A DNA stretch of 27,290 nucleotides from Haloferacaceae archaeon (lineage in GTDB: Archaea > Halobacteriota > Halobacteria > Halobacteriales > Haloferacaceae): assembly GCA_003554115.1 (NCBI GenBank), contig PWFE01000141.1, positions 1-27,290 of the forward strand, given 5' to 3'. Position numbers and translations under genes: made by a program. Below, one piece after another: positions 23,592 through 27,290 of the stretch (position 1 is the first letter of the stretch; the number at the start of each line of letters is the position of its first letter). A model generated the notes under the pieces. It did no database searches, was not told the origin of the DNA, and saw only the letters and a program-made list of their open reading frames with translations.

Positions 23592-23999
23592 TCCACCTTT
23601 TTCATCGTCGGGTAGCTTCACTTCGTTCAGACACCCTCCTCGAAAAACGTCCTCAGAAGTCTTCGACTTCTGATGGGTGGTTCGAGAGACGCCATGGCGT
23701 CTCTCGTCATCCCGAAAGGCGCTTTGTGCCTTTCGGACGACTGCGGTAGAGCTTCGCTCTACCGAACGTGGGCAAAAAGGGCTGCCTCACTCCGGAAGAG
23801 CAAGCTCTTCCGCGCTCTCGTTCGCTATGCTCACGAGAACTTCGTTCGGCAGTGAACCGCTCGCTTCGCTCGCGGATGCTTCAGTTTTAGTATATTCATA
23901 AATTAATCACTCCCTACCCAGTCGACCCACCCAACCGTCAGCCAGATGTCGGACACACCCCATAACGACTTTATTAATGCCGGGAATATATACGAACCA
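23592..23999. other. Gene-free stretch with hairpin cluster
   Basis: About 400 bp with no supported gene. Frames open across it only because of the palindromes, and they resemble no protein I know. It starts after the duplicated tRNA end, holds the hairpin array at 23653-23838, and ends with an AT-rich segment around 23888-23906. The dacZ promoter follows (TTTATTAAT, 23970-23978). Confidence 0.7.
23653..23838. repeat. Array of five non-identical perfect or near-perfect hairpins
   Basis: The stems are as follows. 23653-23673: 9-bp arms around TTC. 23683-23706: a perfect 24-bp palindrome of 12-bp arms centred on CCATGG. 23712-23736: 9-bp arms, extendable to 11 with one G-U pair. 23744-23764: CGGTAGAGC-TTC-GCTCTACCG. 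23793-23812: CGGAAGAGC-AA-GCTCTTCCG. A weaker sixth stem with 6-bp arms lies at 23816-23838. Arm sequences differ, so this is not a repeat array in the CRISPR sense. All five strong stems lie within 160 bp. Function is unknown; origin from a mobile element is inference. Confidence 0.75.
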
Positions 24000-24806
24000 A
24001 TGACCTCCCTCAGCGACATTCTCACCGACCTTGTGTCGGATGTCGACGCGGTGTTTCTGTTCAGTCCCAACGGCTCGTTTTACGAGCAGTTCGACGAGAT
24101 AGAAGACGTCGCGGTAATCGGAGCCGAAAACACGGTTGAGGCCGAAACGTTCGTTGAGCTGCCGATCCCGTTTGCGGATGTTAAGGATCGAATCAAGTTC
24201 GGCATCGAAGGTGCAATGGATGCCGAGTTGGTCGGTGAGGGTGATGTCGTCGCCTGTATCGGCTCGCTGTTCAGCGATGATGCGGATTTCGCCAGTCGCG
24301 TCCGGGTCGATGAAACAATGCGGTCGGGGATTTATGAGCTGTTTACCAACTCGCGTGCAGACCCCGCGGTGATCAGCGACGTGTTCGATGTCGCCCTGGA
24401 GTTGGGCCGGAAAGGCCAGAAAGGCAAACCCGTCGGCGCGCTGTTCGTTGTTGGGGATGCGGGTAAAGTGATGAACAAATCCCGCCCGCTCAGCTACAAC
24501 CCATTCGAGAAATCTCACGTCCACGTCGGCGATCCCATCGTCAACGTAATGCTCAAAGAGTTCTCGCGGCTCGATGGCGCGTTCGTTATTTCGGATTCAG
24601 GGAAAATAGTCTCTGCCTACCGCTATCTCGAACCCTCTGCCGAGGGCGTCGACATCCCCAAAGGCCTCGGGGCGCGACACATGGCCGGGGGAGCGATCTC
24701 TCGGGATACGAACGCGACCTCGATTGTCCTCTCGGAGTCCGACGGGCTCGTTCGAGCGTTCAAAGGTGGGAAACTGATTCTCGAATTGGACCCAGAGGAG
24801 TACTAA
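24000..24806 (+). CDS. dacZ: Archaeal di-adenylate cyclase (c-di-AMP synthase)
   Basis: This 268-residue protein makes cyclic di-AMP from two ATP. The N-terminal part (about 1-110) is the pyruvate-kinase-like alpha/beta domain of archaeal DacZ, and the DAC domain occupies about 115-255. The catalytic DGA motif is at 192-194 (SRLDGAFVISDSG). The second motif, RHR in bacterial DisA/CdaA, reads RHM at 226-228. In Haloferax volcanii DacZ is essential and c-di-AMP is linked to osmotic homeostasis. The ATG at 24000 is chosen since the TATA element TTTATTAAT (23970-23978) lies 25 nt upstream. It precedes the channel gene by 3 nt. Confidence 0.94.
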   Translation: MTSLSDILTDLVSDVDAVFLFSPNGSFYEQFDEIEDVAVIGAENTVEAETFVELPIPFADVKDRIKFGIEGAMDAELVGEGDVVACIGSLFSDDADFASRVRVDETMRSGIYELFTNSRADPAVISDVFDVALELGRKGQKGKPVGALFVVGDAGKVMNKSRPLSYNPFEKSHVHVGDPIVNVMLKEFSRLDGAFVISDSGKIVSAYRYLEPSAEGVDIPKGLGARHMAGGAISRDTNATSIVLSESDGLVRAFKGGKLILELDPEEY

Positions 24807-24809
24807 CTC

Positions 24810-25601
24810 ATGTTCGGGCCGCTGCAGACGCTCGAAGAGGCGTTCTATGCCGTCTCGCCACGTATCTGGCTGGCAATCGTTATTCTGGCGGTTGGTGTCG
24901 TGCTCGCGTATCTGGTTTCAGGGGTGACGAGTCGACTGCTCGACCGTATGGGTGTCGTCGAGACTATCGAGGGGACGAGTTTCGAGCGGACAACAAACGA
25001 GTTCGGGACGTCGACCGCCCGTATTATCACCCAACTCAGCGCGGTGTTTACGTTTCTGCTGTCGGTGTTTGTCGCGATCACGGTCGCCGAACTGCGGTTC
25101 GGTGATCTGTTTTGGAGTGCGGTGGCAGTGTTTGTCCCGCAGCTATTTGCGGCGCTCGTTATTTTGGTCGTTGGTGTTGTGATCGCTGATAAGGTCGAAA
25201 TCTTGGTCTCGGAGCGACTACGTGGCATCAAGCTCCCAGACATCGGACTACTTCCGCTGGTCGCCAAATACAGTGTGCTGTTCGTCGCGGTACTTATTGC
25301 GCTCGCACAGATCGGGGTTGCGGTACTCGCGTTGATCGTTCTGTTAGGTGCCTACGCGCTTGCGCTGATCGTCTTTACCGCGCTAGCGACCCAAGATATT
25401 CTTGCCTCTGGAACTGCAGGCGTCTACCTGCTTTTGAACCAGCCGTACAGCATTGGCGATGAAATCAAAGTTGGCGGCCAACAGGGAATCGTCCAAGAGG
25501 TCGACCTGCTCGTAACCCGAATTGAGACAGACAGCGAAGAGTACATTATCCCGAACCGGACTGTGCTTAAAGACGGAATCGTCCGAATCCACAACTACTA
25601 A
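24810..25601 (+). CDS. MscS-like mechanosensitive channel protein
   Basis: This 263-residue membrane protein has about five hydrophobic helices (about 18-42, 72-94, 100-126, 150-172 and 175-197), then a short beta domain (about 205-263; LLNQPYSIGDEIKVGGQQGIVQEV and EEYIIPNRTVLKDGIVRIHNY) typical of the MscS middle domain. The C-terminal alpha/beta cage domain of E. coli MscS is absent. Such channels open under membrane tension and release solutes on hypo-osmotic shock. It starts 3 nt after dacZ, so both are in one operon. Its stop overlaps the convergent acyltransferase stop by 4 nt. Confidence 0.88.
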   Translation: MFGPLQTLEEAFYAVSPRIWLAIVILAVGVVLAYLVSGVTSRLLDRMGVVETIEGTSFERTTNEFGTSTARIITQLSAVFTFLLSVFVAITVAELRFGDLFWSAVAVFVPQLFAALVILVVGVVIADKVEILVSERLRGIKLPDIGLLPLVAKYSVLFVAVLIALAQIGVAVLALIVLLGAYALALIVFTALATQDILASGTAGVYLLLNQPYSIGDEIKVGGQQGIVQEVDLLVTRIETDSEEYIIPNRTVLKDGIVRIHNY

Positions 25602-26143
25602 TCTAGGTCGTCGGTTCCACCGCGCTCAAGTGGTTCGGCTGGCACGCCCGCAACGGTCGACTCCGGTGGCACGTCTTGGGTGACGAGTGAGTTTGCTGCT
25701 ACCTGTGCGCCCGCACCAACCGAGACACCGGGAAGAATAATCGCTCCCGCACCGACCATTGCCCGCTCGCCGATGTGGACTTCGCCGGTTCGATACTCGT
25801 CCTGAAGAAATTCGTGACACAGAATCGTCGCATCGTAGCCGATGATTGCGTGATCCTCGACAGTGATGAGTTCGGGCCAAAAGACATCCGGCGTCGACTC
25901 CAGGCCCCAGGCAACGCCCTCGCCGACGGTTATGCCCAGTCGGCGTGCGAGCCAGTTTTTAAGCTGGAGACTCGGCGAGAGGCGAACAGCCCAGACAATC
26001 AAATAGTTGAACACGATCCGCAGCGGTGATTTAGCGTCGGGCCACGACCACAGCGAGTTGCGTCGACCGCCGGTTGGGTGGCGATCAAGCCGGGCGTGTC
26101 GACGCTGGGAGGTGTCCTCTGAATCGTCTAAGGCAGTAGTCAC
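25598..26143 (-). CDS. Left-handed beta-helix acyltransferase (hexapeptide repeat)
   Basis: This 181-residue O-acyltransferase of the maltose/galactoside acetyltransferase kind. The hexapeptide turns run from about 75 to 165 (VEDHAIIGYDATILCHEF, VHIGERAMVGAGAIILPGVSVGAGAQVAANS), ending in VAGVPAEPL. His in LCHEF fits the catalytic base. Substrate unknown. Residues 1-40 are charged and probably disordered; a hydrophobic helix lies at about 43-58, which might attach it to the membrane. The start is a GTG at 26143, with a TATA-like TATTTTAG (about 26166-26173) 25 nt upstream. Confidence 0.85.
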   Translation of the reverse strand: MTTALDDSEDTSQRRHARLDRHPTGGRRNSLWSWPDAKSPLRIVFNYLIVWAVRLSPSLQLKNWLARRLGITVGEGVAWGLESTPDVFWPELITVEDHAIIGYDATILCHEFLQDEYRTGEVHIGERAMVGAGAIILPGVSVGAGAQVAANSLVTQDVPPESTVAGVPAEPLERGGTDDLD

Positions 26144-26183
26144 GAGATACTGTTCGTCAGGAACTACTAAAATACCATCCCGC

Positions 26184-26200
26184 AGTAGTCACCGACTACT
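26184..26200. promoter_or_regulatory. 17-bp inverted repeat upstream of the acyltransferase promoter
   Basis: AGTAGTC-ACC-GACTACT has perfect 7-bp arms and lies between the purD stop and the acyltransferase TATA element. A half-site AGTAGTCAC occurs again at 26136-26144 over the GTG start. A related palindrome lies at 4637-4651. It could be an operator for the acyltransferase or the end of the purD transcript. Confidence 0.4.
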
Positions 26201-26223
26201 TAAAACGAGTAGCTGAACGCGTG

Positions 26224-27290
26224 TTAGTCGTCGTCGCGGAGTTCGGCCATGTGGTCGACGCGCTGGGCGAGGAGATCGGCTTTGCCGATGTCGTGACGGA
26301 TGCGGAGGCCGTCGCCTGCAGCCGCGAGGGCGTCGTCGGCAATCGCTTCGGCTGCGGCAATGGACTCACCCAAGCCAACCACTGCAAACGACCGAGAGGT
26401 CGTCGTGTACACCCCGTCGTCGCGTTCGTCGACGCTCGCATAGAACAGCAGTCCGTCGCCGACGCTGTCTTCGTCGACCGTGATTTTCGCGCCCGAATCC
26501 GGATCAGTTGGGTAGCCGGCTGGAACCGCGTACTTGCAGACAGTCGCCTGATTTGAGAACTTGAGTTCAGGGAGCTGTTCGCCGTCACGTGCAGCGGTGA
26601 GCACATCGATAAAGGGCGTTTCGAGTACCGGCAGCGTGTTCATCGCCTCCGGATCGCCGAAGCGAGCGTTGTACTCGATGACTTTCGGGCCGTCGCTGGT
26701 CAGCATGAACTGGCCGTACAGAATCCCCTTATACTCGGGCATCGCCTCAACGGTCGCCTCCATGATCTCGACGGCGGCTTCGTAGTCGCCGTCGTTCATA
26801 AACGGCAGCTCGAAGCTCGTGTCGCTGTAGCTGCCCATCCCACCGGTGTTCGGCCCCTCGTCGCCCTCGTAGGCGCGTTTGTGGTCCTGGACGGCCGGGG
26901 TGGTCCGCAGGTCGCCGTCGGCGACGAACGCCTGGAGGGTGAACTCCTCGCCAACGAATCGCTCTTCGAGCACGACGCGCTCGTAGTCCTCGCTGCGGAT
27001 ATACTCTTTTGCGCCCTCCTTGTCGACCTGATCGCCGATGACTTTCACGCCCTTGCCGCCGGTCAATCCCGCGGGTTTGACTGCGAGATCGATCTCGCTT
27101 TGGTCGATATACTCGCAGGCCGCCTCCATGTCGTCGAACGTCTCGAAAATCGGACAGCCAGGGATGTCGTTTTCTTTCATAAACCGCCGCTGGAAGGCCT
27201 TGTCCGTCTCGATTCTAGCCTCTTCGGCCTGGGGGCCGAAGGTGTAGATTCCTGCGTTGTCGAGGGCGTCAGCGACACCGGCTTGGAGGC
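26224..27290 (-). CDS. purD: Phosphoribosylamine-glycine ligase (GAR synthetase), N-terminus cut by window edge
   Basis: PurD joins phosphoribosylamine and glycine with ATP, the step directly after PurF in purine synthesis. About 355 residues are visible; roughly 75 N-terminal residues lie beyond the right edge. Seen from the edge: FGPQAEEARIETDKAFQRRFM, the ATP-grasp core VKPAGLTGGKGVKVIG, VLEERFVGEEFTLQAF, DHKRAYEGDEGPNTGGMGSYS, and YNARFGDPEAMNTLPVL with metal-binding Glu/Asn. The frame stays open to 27290, so the ATG at 27180 is internal. purF lies 15 kb away on the same strand; the two are not in one operon. Confidence 0.96.
   Translation of the reverse strand, partial: LQAGVADALDNAGIYTFGPQAEEARIETDKAFQRRFMKENDIPGCPIFETFDDMEAACEYIDQSEIDLAVKPAGLTGGKGVKVIGDQVDKEGAKEYIRSEDYERVVLEERFVGEEFTLQAFVADGDLRTTPAVQDHKRAYEGDEGPNTGGMGSYSDTSFELPFMNDGDYEAAVEIMEATVEAMPEYKGILYGQFMLTSDGPKVIEYNARFGDPEAMNTLPVLETPFIDVLTAARDGEQLPELKFSNQATVCKYAVPAGYPTDPDSGAKITVDEDSVGDGLLFYASVDERDDGVYTTTSRSFAVVGLGESIAAAEAIADDALAAAGDGLRIRHDIGKADLLAQRVDHMAELRDDD

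Noticed and set aside
23653..23838. CRISPR-like array in the hairpin cluster
   Set aside because: The stems differ in sequence and spacing and there is no repeated unit with unique spacers; no cas gene is in the window.
23673..23855. 60-residue open frame through the hairpin cluster
   Set aside because: It is kept open by the palindromes, its translation mirrors the inverted repeats, and it has no promoter or recognisable domain.
9992..27290. purF and purD as one purine operon
   Set aside because: They are about 15 kb apart with many unrelated genes on both strands between them.

Overview
The window looks like a chromosomal segment of a halophilic archaeon (class Halobacteria). The predicted proteins are strongly acidic. 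Gene content is archaeal: a CDC48 ATPase, ribosomal protein L37e next to an Sm-like protein, Nop5 and fibrillarin, MBF1, aRNase J, a prenyl-diphosphate synthase, halocyanin and a PGF-CTERM protein. Many genes have an AT-rich TATA-like element about 25 nt upstream of the start codon and no room for a leader, which is the haloarchaeal leaderless layout. Base composition is moderate for the class, so I do not assign a genus.

Layout. 1-2448 (minus): a small Hsp20/DUF7127-like gene translationally coupled to a CDC48-type AAA ATPase that runs off the left edge. 2642-5196: alpha/beta hydrolase, panB (first step of pantothenate/CoA synthesis), a two-helix membrane protein and a HAD hydrolase. 5245-8198 (minus): a TSUP permease, an unknown membrane protein, a HypE-like AIR-synthase-family protein and MBF1. 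8390-8473 (minus): tRNA-Leu(GAG). 8704-9934: a DUF420 membrane protein convergent with a membrane-anchored halocyanin, both pointing to respiratory electron transfer. 9992-12192 (minus): purF, then the lsm-rpl37e pair. 12458-14856 (plus): aRNase J coupled to a GGPP-type synthase. 14925-20623: a 1-Cys peroxiredoxin, a secreted gluzincin-like metalloprotease with a PGF-CTERM anchor, the nop5-flpA pair and an NRAMP-fold transporter lacking the standard metal-site motifs. 20699-23299: gamma-glutamylcysteine ligase, a winged-helix regulator, archaeal PPAT (coaD) and a mini TFB-like protein.

23407-23999 is the least ordinary stretch. tRNA-Leu(UAG) is followed by an extra copy of its own 3' end and then by five different near-perfect hairpins within about 160 bp, with no gene. 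This reads as an integration scar or mobile-element residue next to a tRNA. After it come dacZ (di-adenylate cyclase) with a co-directional MscS-like channel, a hexapeptide acyltransferase and, at the right edge, purD without its N-terminus.

Most of the window is housekeeping: CoA, purine, thiol and isoprenoid synthesis, rRNA modification, RNA decay, and c-di-AMP linked to osmotic control. I did not find a convincing undescribed multi-gene system. The best leads are the hairpin array with the tRNA duplication, a palindrome upstream of purF, the altered NRAMP site, the dacZ-mscS pair and the promoter palindrome of the chaperone operon.
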